A stretch of 64,000 bases of DNA. Origin: an uncultured Flavobacteriaceae bacterium (lineage in GTDB: Bacteria > Bacteroidota > Bacteroidia > Flavobacteriales > Flavobacteriaceae). Made by a program: the position numbers and the translations under genes. A model generated the notes under the pieces. That model searched no databases and had not been told where the DNA came from. It saw only the letters and a list, made by a program, of their open reading frames with translations. Shown in pieces: positions 51,467 through 59,441 of the stretch. The stretch is taken from the NCBI GenBank assembly GCA_947502975.1, contig CANNBV010000004.1, forward strand, positions 186,001 to 250,000, read 5' to 3'. Position 1 is the first letter of the stretch. Every line of letters begins with the position of its first letter.

Positions 51467-52024
51467 ATGAACGAAGAGTTACAATTTATATTAGATACAG
51501 CTAAAGAAGCTATGGTCGCTGCTTTAAAGCACTTAGAAAAGCAATTATCAAATATTAGAGCAGGGAAAGCTTCTCCTGCTATGCTAGGCAGTGTAATGGT
51601 AGACTATTATGGCTCTCAAACGCCATTAAATCAAGTAGCAAATGTAAATACTCCTGATGGTAGAACTATTACAGTACAGCCATGGGAAAAAAGTATGCTT
51701 CAAGAAATTGAGCGGGGTATCATGATAGCCAATTTGGGGTTTAACCCAATGAATAATGGTGAAAGTATTATCATTAACGTACCACCATTAACCGAAGAGC
51801 GTCGTATAACCTTAGCAAAACAAGCAAAATCTGAAGCTGAAGATGCCAAAGTTGGTGTGAGAAATGCACGTAGAGAAGCTAATAATGATATCAAAAAGTT
51901 AGACGACGTTTCAGAAGATCTTCAAAAAAATGCTGAAGTTGATGTACAAGAAATGACAGATTCATACGTTAAGAGAATAGATGAGATCTTTGACAATAAG
52001 GAAAAAGAAATCATGACCGTATAA
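51467..52024 (+). CDS. frr: Ribosome recycling factor
   Basis: 185 residues. HLEKQLSNIRAGKASPAML, DYYGSQTPLNQVANV, the EKSMLQEIERGI segment, and the long C-terminal helices (NARREANNDIKKLD) identify RRF, which splits post-termination ribosomes with EF-G. A strong terminator follows. Confidence 0.98.
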   Translation: MNEELQFILDTAKEAMVAALKHLEKQLSNIRAGKASPAMLGSVMVDYYGSQTPLNQVANVNTPDGRTITVQPWEKSMLQEIERGIMIANLGFNPMNNGESIIINVPPLTEERRITLAKQAKSEAEDAKVGVRNARREANNDIKKLDDVSEDLQKNAEVDVQEMTDSYVKRIDEIFDNKEKEIMTV

Positions 52025-52028
52025 AAAG

Positions 52029-52052
52029 AAGCGACAGTTACGTCGCTTTTTT
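52029..52052 (+). terminator. Intrinsic terminator after frr
   Basis: GAAGCGAC pairs with GTCGCTTT around AGTTAC, followed by TTTTC. Confidence 0.8.
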
Positions 52053-52075
52053 CTTTAATTCATAGTTTTTATTTA

Positions 52076-53323
52076 ATGCTGAAACTTTGCCCTCTCATTT
52101 TCTGTTTTTGTTTTGGTTTGGTGCACGCTCAAAATTCAGCAATTAACTTTTTCGAAATTCAACAAGATTCTGTAAAGAAAAATTTCTTTTTGAAGCAACT
52201 TGGCAACGGCTACTTCCCTACTAAATATTTTGATTTTGATTTAAGATATTTAGTAAAATACAATCAATATGAAGGTTTAAGAACTGGACTTGGCGGTGTT
52301 ACAAATAAAAATTTTTCAGAGAAGTTTAAGATAAATGGCTATACCGTTTATGGTTTTAGAGATCATGCTTATAAATATAGTATTGGCGGGAGTGTTCGTT
52401 TATCTGAAAGTACGAATACTTGGCTAAGCCTTTCCTATACTGATGATTTGCAAGAAACAGGAAGTTCTAAATTTTTAACAGACAGTCGGTTTTTTCAATT
52501 TTTCGAACCACGATTGCTAAACATAGATTTATTCCATAGGCACATAACCCAAACCGTAACTTTAAAACATACAATAGATCCTAAACTGTCTTCAGCGTTA
52601 CAATTTGCTTCAAGTAATGTAGAGCCTACATACAATTACATCTATAATTTAGAAGGCGATCTTTTTAATAAGTTTCAATTTAGTACTGCAATAGCTTCAT
52701 TGCAATGGAGTCCGTTTAATACACAGCAAAGCATTAAAGAAACGTTCCCCAAGTTCTCATTACAGTACACCAAGAGTATTAAGAATGTTTTTAAAAGCGA
52801 CTTCAATTTTTCAAAACTAGATTTTAAAACGCTTCATAGAATTGAACATAAAAACAAAAGTCTTTCAGAAATAACTGTCGTTTCTGGTATTGCACAAGGT
52901 GATACACCTCTAACACATTTGTATCATGCTTACCCCAACAATATTACTAAAGAAACAATTCTACAACGTTTTTCAGTTGCTGGTATTACGAGTTTTGAAA
53001 CCATGTACTTTAATGAGTTTTTCTCAGACAAGTTTACCACAGCACAGTTTAAGCATTTTCTAAAACCTTTTAATATTTCGCAACGTTTTAAACCTCAGCT
53101 CGTACTTATTTCTCGCTTTGCCATTGGTGATATGGACAATCCTGAACGACACGAAAATGTCACATTTGGGTCTTTACGTAAAGGCTATACTGAATCTGGT
53201 TTTGAAATTAACAAACTGCTCTTTGGTTTTGGCTTAAGTTTCACCTATCGTTATGGTGGTTATCATTTACCAAGCTTTGCTGATAATATTGCTTTTAAAT
53301 TTACTTTTAATTTGACTTTATAG
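52076..53323 (+). CDS. Outer-membrane protein resembling the C-terminal half of DUF5686 proteins
   Basis: 415 residues with a signal peptide (LCPLIFCFCFGLVHAQ). The body is beta-barrel-like: FDLRYLVKYNQYEGLRTGLGG, then FKINGYTVYGFRDHAYKYSIG, then repeated strands to FGFGLSFTYRYGGY and a closing FKFTFNLTL. This matches the barrel part of DUF5686 (carboxypeptidase-like regulatory plus barrel) proteins, which are normally about 800 residues; the N-terminal half is absent. Position beside frr is common in the family Flavobacteriaceae. Confidence 0.72.
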   Translation: MLKLCPLIFCFCFGLVHAQNSAINFFEIQQDSVKKNFFLKQLGNGYFPTKYFDFDLRYLVKYNQYEGLRTGLGGVTNKNFSEKFKINGYTVYGFRDHAYKYSIGGSVRLSESTNTWLSLSYTDDLQETGSSKFLTDSRFFQFFEPRLLNIDLFHRHITQTVTLKHTIDPKLSSALQFASSNVEPTYNYIYNLEGDLFNKFQFSTAIASLQWSPFNTQQSIKETFPKFSLQYTKSIKNVFKSDFNFSKLDFKTLHRIEHKNKSLSEITVVSGIAQGDTPLTHLYHAYPNNITKETILQRFSVAGITSFETMYFNEFFSDKFTTAQFKHFLKPFNISQRFKPQLVLISRFAIGDMDNPERHENVTFGSLRKGYTESGFEINKLLFGFGLSFTYRYGGYHLPSFADNIAFKFTFNLTL

Positions 53324-53342
53324 TTGGTTTTTTACAGCAAAC

Positions 53343-53397
53343 GCTGGCGCTAGTTACAAACTAGCGGTAGCCGTTACTTTGATATACTAGCGCCAGC
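53343..53397. repeat. RHS-associated repeat, copy A (55 bp, deleted form)
   Basis: Bounded by GCTGGCGCTAGT and its inverse ACTAGCGCCAGC, with only the inner block CAAACTAGCGGTAGC between. Copies B and C carry a 130-bp middle that is missing here. Confidence 0.8.
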
Positions 53398-53410
53398 TGG
53401 GGCGGGCAAC

Positions 53411-53659
53411 TCAATTATATTTTTTTACTCTCTTTATTTCATTATATAATTTATATGTTATAAAACATATCAAAGAAAAAAATATAATTCTAAAAATCTT
53501 AATAAAGATATTTTCACCAATAACTTCATTAAAATAAGAATTATGAATTGAATAAGGAATCATATTAAATAACCCGTTATCAATTAACATTAAAATTAAA
53601 CCAAGTAATAAAACTATAGCTATTAAAAAATAAATGGTAATTCTTAAATATTTTTTCAT
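53411..53659 (-). CDS. Small two-helix membrane protein, module between repeats A and B
   Basis: About 82 residues from MKKYLRITIYFLIAIVLLLGLIL, with a second helix IFRIIFFSLICFITYKL and a basic tail. No family. In front of it (53670-53720, minus strand) the repeat B end reads LAPARGKIVAD and stop, a short stub like the junction of the tip fragment at 54515-54649. The gene is therefore read as an orphan immunity-type or toxin-linked gene left by earlier tip exchange. Confidence 0.55.
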   Translation of the reverse strand: MKKYLRITIYFLIAIVLLLGLILMLIDNGLFNMIPYSIHNSYFNEVIGENIFIKIFRIIFFSLICFITYKLYNEIKRVKKYN

Positions 53660-53715
53660 AATTAGTGAATTTTTTATAATTTCTGATTGACTAATCAGCA
53701 ACTATTTTTCCCCTC

Positions 53716-53899
53716 GCTGGCGCTAGTTTGTAACTAGTGCCCACAATACTTTGTCAATATCAATACTTAAAAATACAAAAGCTACCCTAAAAATTAGAAT
53801 AGCTTTTGTTTGTTTTACTTACTCTTACCGCCACTAGTTACAAACTAGCGGTAGCTGTTACGCATACTAGCGGTAGCTGTTACGTATACTAGCGCCAGC
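53716..53899. repeat. RHS-associated repeat, copy B (184 bp)
   Basis: Bounded by GCTGGCGCTAGT and ACTAGCGCCAGC. The middle contains a hairpin, ACAAAAGCTA pairing with TAGCTTTTGT, and the internal words CTAGCGGTAGC in duplicate. Close match to copy C over its whole length. Confidence 0.88.
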
Positions 53900-54056
53900 T
53901 GGGGGCACACATTAAGTACACTCGCCTTTTCTTCTTTTAGCTTACATGAATATTATTGTTTATGTCATATTTCATTATGATTACCATATCATGATTTATT
54001 GGGTGTGTGATATGGAATGGATAATTTATGCGTTTAGATTTACATCAAGTCATCAA

Positions 54057-54515
54057 CTAATTTAGAGTGTTACCAGTTTTTCTTGCATGTAATTCCAATA
54101 ATCTATAAACCAATTTTGATAATCTTTTGTCATCCATTCTTTTTTTAGAGGCAAGTTGTAAAATCCCATTTAAACCAGTTTGTAAATCACTGAGACTGAA
54201 AATAGATAAAATACTTTTATCTTTTAAAAAAATAAATTCATTATTGTGAGAGGAAGAGGATTCGATAATGCAGACTTCATCATCATCACTACAATCTTTT
54301 CCAAATATATTTGTGACCCTTAGATATTTTAGATTTTCTTCAAAAGTTCTCTCTTTTTTTAGTTCTCCCTTTTCTATTAGAAAATTTACAATAATTTTTT
54401 GATTTGTCTTATCAATACTTCCAATCATTGAGATGGAATCCCTATGTTTATTTTGAGTAAACCCAACTAAAGGTATAAGAATTACCGAAATGAAAATTAC
54501 TATTTTTTGCTTCAT
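54057..54515 (-). CDS. Secreted protein, putative immunity partner of the HExxH tip fragment
   Basis: 152 residues with a signal peptide (IVIFISVILIPLVGFTQ). The mature part is charged and helical (KKERTFEENLKYLRVTNIFG; a cysteine pair in GKDCSDDDEVCIIE). Its start codon overlaps the stop of the upstream tip fragment as TAATG, the coupling expected for a toxin-immunity pair. The signal peptide implies it acts in the periplasm. No family is recognised. Confidence 0.6.
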   Translation of the reverse strand: MKQKIVIFISVILIPLVGFTQNKHRDSISMIGSIDKTNQKIIVNFLIEKGELKKERTFEENLKYLRVTNIFGKDCSDDDEVCIIESSSSHNNEFIFLKDKSILSIFSLSDLQTGLNGILQLASKKRMDDKRLSKLVYRLLELHARKTGNTLN

Positions 54516-54649
54516 TATTTTTTCTTTTTATCATTAATTTCTTTTAGTATTGCCCTGTTTTTTTCTCTAGGTCCTTTTTCAACATCTTTTTTAAGGTAAT
54601 CTAAATAAACGTTTTCTGGAGTAGCATGGTCTATTTCATGTCCAAAAAG
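54515..54649 (-). pseudogene. Orphan toxin-tip fragment with HExxH metalloprotease motif
   Basis: A 44-codon minus-strand frame, open upstream into repeat copy C, reads LFGHEIDHATPENVYLDYLK, then a lysine-rich end and a stop that overlaps the next gene's ATG. HEIDH is a zincin HExxH motif and, with the trailing helix, looks like the C-terminus of an RHS-linked M91/effector-type metalloprotease domain. The reading continues through the repeat as KLAPAR. It has no start of its own, so it is a displaced tip. Confidence 0.6.
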
Positions 54650-54656
54650 CGCCCTC

Positions 54657-54860
54657 GCTGGCGCTAGTTTGCAACTAGTGCCCACAATACTTTGTCAATA
54701 TCAATACTTAAAAATACAAAAGCTACTCTAAAATTAGAATAGCTTTTGTTTTTCTTACTCTTACCGCCACTAGTTAAAACTAGCGGTAGCCAGTACGCAT
54801 ACTAGCGCCAGCAGGGGTAGCCAGTACGCATACTAGCGCCAGCAGGGGGCCAGCAGGGGG
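54657..54860. repeat. RHS-associated repeat, copy C (about 204 bp with a tandem duplication)
   Basis: Starts GCTGGCGCTAGT, holds the same ACAAAAGCTA/TAGCTTTTGT hairpin as copy B, and ends with ACTAGCGCCAGC twice (54801-54812 and 54832-54843), from a 31-bp tandem duplication beginning GGGGTAGCCAGTACGCAT. Confidence 0.88.
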
Positions 54861-54874
54861 TTTTGAAAATCAAC

Positions 54875-55183
54875 TCACCAATCATGATTAGTTTCATTAA
54901 TTTGAGTATCTGATTTAAAAACCTTTTCTAATTTTTTTCCACAAAATGGACAATATTCAATAAACAATATCTTTGTTTCTTCAGAAGATAATTTTCCAGA
55001 GTATCCATCTGTTAAAACATATCTATATTCATTAGAGTCTATAAAAACTTCTCTTTTTTTACTTTCCTCAATAAACCTAGTAGAGTTTTTAATCACTCTA
55101 AAATTTATTCCATATGAAGATTGTGCTTTATATAAGCCCTCCATTTTAGAACAACATACAGTATTTTTCACTTTATTAAACAT
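54875..55183 (-). CDS. Putative immunity protein for the RHS toxin (zinc-ribbon-like)
   Basis: 102 residues, no signal peptide. Cysteines pair as CCSKM near the start and CPFCGKKL near residue 78, suggesting one zinc site. A beta-rich middle (INFRVIKNSTRFIEESKKR) lies between. It begins 5 bases after the stop of the large RHS gene, the standard place of the cognate immunity gene. Lack of a signal peptide implies cytoplasmic protection. Confidence 0.65.
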   Translation of the reverse strand: MFNKVKNTVCCSKMEGLYKAQSSYGINFRVIKNSTRFIEESKKREVFIDSNEYRYVLTDGYSGKLSSEETKILFIEYCPFCGKKLEKVFKSDTQINETNHDW

Positions 55184-55187
55184 TATT

Positions 55188-58100
55188 TTACTTTAATGGG
55201 GTTGCTAATTTATTTAACGCCTCTACTAATTCTTTACCTATAAATTGATACTCAGTACTAACTTTTCCCGCAGCTCCATGAATACCTTTTAGTAGGTTTA
55301 ATGTTCCCGATTGCTCTAAAAACTTTAGAGCATATTGACTAACTCTATAAGAAACTACTTGCCCTCCATTTTTAATATAAGTTGCGGCAACAGCTGCATT
55401 ATCGGTTAAAAATATGGATGCAGAACCAGCTTCAGAACCTGTTGTTCCCCTGTAAAGTGTGACGGCTTCATCAAGCTCATCAAGTGGTTGAAGCAATTTA
55501 ACAAACTTAGAAGTTGCCATAGTTGCTTTAGCTGCTCGACCTAGCTGAATGGTTCTATAAACCCAGACCCCTCCTTGCAATACTTTTACGACAGCCCATT
55601 CTCCGGAAAAAAATAAAACTGCACTCATGAAAGCATCTCCCGCTTCATCTTCATCGGCTTGAGTAGGATTATAAGGGTCTCTACCATCTAATGCAGCTAC
55701 CATACCACCTCCGGTAATAGTATATGCTTTAGCATAAAATGAACCAGCATCAGCCATGGTTTTTGGCTTATCTTTCTTCTTTTTCTTTTTGTCCTTATCT
55801 TTATTAGGGTCAGTTGTAGAAAAACCACCGTTACCTTTACTATACCAAGTCCCTTGAATACCAGTATTCCAAATATTTGCAATTAAATTTTCTGAATTAG
55901 CACCACTAGGGTCTGCCCAATATACAGGGTTGCCATCAAATGCCAAATACGGGGACATACTATGATGCGTCACTGGGTCAATAGAAGTAAACCTTGCAAT
56001 TGCTGGGTCATAGCTTCTTACATCCATTTCATATAAGTCTAATCCTAAAGCCTCTTCATACTCTGTACTGTTGTACTTCCATTTTAAGGCTAAATGCGAT
56101 GTAGTGTTACTATTATACCCTTTATGTTTAAGCCCAAAAGGATAGTAATTGTTTTCTTCTAGGATTTCAGAGGTTTCGGCAACCCCATCATTATCAGTAT
56201 CAGAATAACTTAAACGTACATTCCCCAAATGGTCTTTATATTGGTATACATACTCATGAGCGCTACCACTAGCATCTACATAACCTTCGGCGTGGTTATA
56301 GAATTTCAATGAACTTCCAGAGCCTGTATCTTCATATACATAATTACCTGCATACTCTGTTGTTGTACCAGTGCTAACTATTTTTTTTAGTTTTACACCT
56401 GTGGCAGTGTAAATATACTGAATTGTTCCGCCATTTGAATAATTCACTGCCTCTTCTAGTAATCCTAAGTGATTATACTTCCAAAAAACCAAGGTTTTGG
56501 TTTCATCAATTTCTATTGCTCCTCCATTATTATATGAGTAATCATTAGCAGTATCGGGGGCCTGATTAACTGCATCGTCCTTATATCCAAAAGCATCAAC
56601 TGGAGCTACATCTTCGACTTTCATCAATTTGTTACTGTTGTTTTGGTAGGTGTATCTTAAATCGTCCATAACCCCGAAATGTGAGCTATTGGTTGAAACA
56701 GGTTGCGCTACTATATGGCCTTTACGTTTTAACCGCTTTATATTTCCATTTCTGTCATAAAATACATCACTAAGGCTGTAACGGTCTAAATTATCAACAG
56801 CCGATGTAATTCTGTTTAGTGCATCATACTGGTAATTATATGTTTTTAAACTATTATCTGTATTTGCAGTTTTCCACTGGGTTGAACTTATATTGCCATT
56901 ATATAATGGGTTTGCCCCTTCGTTATAACCCATTTTAAAGGCAAATAAATCGTTACCCAAAGTAGCAGGGTTATTAATTTGTTTTAGCCAACCTCTCACA
57001 TTATAGGTATAATCTATATTTTGCAGTCTGCCTTGTGTGGTATTACCACCTATACCTTTACTAATAAGTTGCCCTAAATCGTCATATTGATTTAGTGCAA
57101 TGGTCTCTTCCGCTAAACTACTTATTTTTTGTTTTTGGGTGAGTAAGCGTCCAACATGATCGTAAGTAAAATAATCGAAAATTGTAACGGTACTTTGTCC
57201 TGCTTTTGCATGGGTTGTTGTTGTTTTTAAAATATTACCTGTAAAATCATATTCATTTTTAATTTTATCGGTAGTACCCAAATATTCATTATAACTATAA
57301 ATATAAATAGGCCTTGATTTATCATCATAATAGGTAACTGTAGTTATCCACTGATTGGTTCCTAAAACCCTTTCTTTACTACCTGTAGGTAGTCCTTTTG
57401 GATTTGTAATTGGGGTTATCCCACCAGAAGTTTCAGGAGTTCCAGATCCTATATCAAAGTTATAATCATCATAATAATTTATAGTTTGTACTTTGTAACC
57501 ATTTCCTAGATTGTTAGGATATGCATTATCCGTATAATAAACTGTAGTTCCTCCCAAATTACTAGGACTAGATGATAGTTTTGTTTCGTAGTTTACACTA
57601 GCTGAATTAGCACTATTTTGGTATGTAGTATACCAATAATCTAAACTCATACTATACACACTATATTGCCCTGAGTAAGCAACTCTTCCAAAAGCATCAT
57701 ACTTAGTAAAATTCCAACCACCATTTCCATGGTTTCCAGCGCTCCAAGAATAGTAATCTTGGGTCATTATTGGTTGATCTAAATTATTGTAAACTACATA
57801 TTCCCATGCTTTACCAGGTATCCTTTTTCCTATTAGTCTATTCTTTTCATCATATAAATACTTATAACAAAGTTCATTCATTTCGTTATCACCATCCAAC
57901 ATTCCATTTTCAAATGGTTTGTCAATATGTGCTTCTACCTTTGGAGGTAAGACATAGCTTAAATTGCCAAATTTATCATATACATAATACGTATCATGAG
58001 ACACTTCTGTTTCCCCAGTGTCATTAGTATCTCCATCATCATTTAAATCAACATCTGCATAAGTTCGTTTTAATACTACACGTCCTTTTTTATCCTTAAA

Positions 58101-59429
58101 CTCTTCTGTAGTTCTATTTTTGGTACTACTACCATCATGATTTTCATCTTTAATAATAGATTTATAGAGTGAATTGGCTGGATAATACCCGTTGTTATTA
58201 CTTGTACTGGTATCTAAAACTAAAGTTGGGATATATGTAATTACATTATTATCAACATCTTTAGTTAAGCTAACTTCATATAGCCTTACTTCGATATTAG
58301 TATTTGTACTATATTCATACTCAATTTCATTGCCTTCACCAAGTTTCCAATCCTCTCCAGGTGCTGCTTGTTTTAAAACCCTATTAAGTGGGGAATTCTC
58401 AAATTCTTTTTGTGAGAATGGATTAGGAGCAGATATATTGATATCCTCAGAATATTTTGAGGAATAATAACTATTGGTGGCGGTTAAAGCATTTGTTCTA
58501 TGCAACCCTCCATTAGTTGATGTAGCATAAGGTAGATAGTCTTTGTCTTGTCTACCAAACACATCATAGTCTACATGTGTAACTACATCCTTCCCTACAT
58601 GACCTTCAACAAGTTCACTTATACTTGCTTCATTTCCATCTATACGCTGTAATATCGGGTCATAAAAATACTGTCTTACATTAGTGTCTGTGGCATAATA
58701 CAAATAGCTTCTAAAGCGTGATGTAGTAGTAGTGCTACGCCATTTAAATTCAGTGATACTTGCAATTTTAGTGCCATTAGTATCATAAACACCACTTATG
58801 CCTGAATTTCCACCTGAGTAAGTATGTGGATGTACAATCCCCACCAATAAGTACCATTGATCTAAGTTAGGCAGATCACCATTCCAAAAATAGGGATTGC
58901 CATTGGCAGAACCATTCAAATTATTGACGTTTTGGGTACCGTGATAAGTTCTGCCATCTTGAGAGCCTGTACGTTTTACCCATACAGAATATCTATAGGT
59001 TTGTGTATTGTCAACAGCCATATAACGGGTATTCCAACCACCATCCGAACCATTATCGGGCTCATTACCACAGCGCCACAACATAGATTGGTTGCCATAG
59101 GGGTCGGTGCCATTAATTCTTTCATTTTCTGAAGTGGCGCCATTTTGAGGAAAAAAGGGTGCTGATCCACTTCCCAGAGTCCAATTGGTTTTCCAATCTA
59201 TTAGGTTGTTATTTAGTTTGTCTGCTCCAGCCCTAACACCCACACTTTGCGTAGGTCTTCCTAACTCATCAAAATAGGTAACAGTTTCTATTTTTTGATT
59301 GTCGTTAACACTACCTGTAGTTGTTTCAGTTCTGTAAGTAGTATTCTTAATATAATTTTCGGTAGTCGTTTGTCCAAACATTAAAGATATGGAACAAATA
59401 GCCACTAAGGTACATATGATTTTTTTCAT
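55188..59429 (-). CDS. RHS/YD-repeat polymorphic toxin with C-terminal ADP-ribosyltransferase-like tip
   Basis: 1413 residues with a signal peptide (CTLVAICSISLMFGQ). The N-terminal part has TYFDELGRPTQSVGV, then a lectin-like beta insert (about 75-260). YD repeats fill 270-1080. The RHS core is NYYPFGLKHKGYN, GLDLYEMDVRSYDPAIARF, and DPVTHHSMSPYLAFDGNPV (about 1090-1160). The tip (about 1165-1413) has a Lys-rich linker and ends in LYRGTTGSEAGSASIFLTDN and STEYQFIG, compatible with an R-S-E ADP-ribosyltransferase. Length and order are typical. The gene follows 59442-62819 by 12 bases. Confidence 0.88.
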   Translation of the reverse strand: MKKIICTLVAICSISLMFGQTTTENYIKNTTYRTETTTGSVNDNQKIETVTYFDELGRPTQSVGVRAGADKLNNNLIDWKTNWTLGSGSAPFFPQNGATSENERINGTDPYGNQSMLWRCGNEPDNGSDGGWNTRYMAVDNTQTYRYSVWVKRTGSQDGRTYHGTQNVNNLNGSANGNPYFWNGDLPNLDQWYLLVGIVHPHTYSGGNSGISGVYDTNGTKIASITEFKWRSTTTTSRFRSYLYYATDTNVRQYFYDPILQRIDGNEASISELVEGHVGKDVVTHVDYDVFGRQDKDYLPYATSTNGGLHRTNALTATNSYYSSKYSEDINISAPNPFSQKEFENSPLNRVLKQAAPGEDWKLGEGNEIEYEYSTNTNIEVRLYEVSLTKDVDNNVITYIPTLVLDTSTSNNNGYYPANSLYKSIIKDENHDGSSTKNRTTEEFKDKKGRVVLKRTYADVDLNDDGDTNDTGETEVSHDTYYVYDKFGNLSYVLPPKVEAHIDKPFENGMLDGDNEMNELCYKYLYDEKNRLIGKRIPGKAWEYVVYNNLDQPIMTQDYYSWSAGNHGNGGWNFTKYDAFGRVAYSGQYSVYSMSLDYWYTTYQNSANSASVNYETKLSSSPSNLGGTTVYYTDNAYPNNLGNGYKVQTINYYDDYNFDIGSGTPETSGGITPITNPKGLPTGSKERVLGTNQWITTVTYYDDKSRPIYIYSYNEYLGTTDKIKNEYDFTGNILKTTTTHAKAGQSTVTIFDYFTYDHVGRLLTQKQKISSLAEETIALNQYDDLGQLISKGIGGNTTQGRLQNIDYTYNVRGWLKQINNPATLGNDLFAFKMGYNEGANPLYNGNISSTQWKTANTDNSLKTYNYQYDALNRITSAVDNLDRYSLSDVFYDRNGNIKRLKRKGHIVAQPVSTNSSHFGVMDDLRYTYQNNSNKLMKVEDVAPVDAFGYKDDAVNQAPDTANDYSYNNGGAIEIDETKTLVFWKYNHLGLLEEAVNYSNGGTIQYIYTATGVKLKKIVSTGTTTEYAGNYVYEDTGSGSSLKFYNHAEGYVDASGSAHEYVYQYKDHLGNVRLSYSDTDNDGVAETSEILEENNYYPFGLKHKGYNSNTTSHLALKWKYNSTEYEEALGLDLYEMDVRSYDPAIARFTSIDPVTHHSMSPYLAFDGNPVYWADPSGANSENLIANIWNTGIQGTWYSKGNGGFSTTDPNKDKDKKKKKKDKPKTMADAGSFYAKAYTITGGGMVAALDGRDPYNPTQADEDEAGDAFMSAVLFFSGEWAVVKVLQGGVWVYRTIQLGRAAKATMATSKFVKLLQPLDELDEAVTLYRGTTGSEAGSASIFLTDNAAVAATYIKNGGQVVSYRVSQYALKFLEQSGTLNLLKGIHGAAGKVSTEYQFIGKELVEALNKLATPLK

Positions 59430-59441
59430 GGTATCTTTAAT

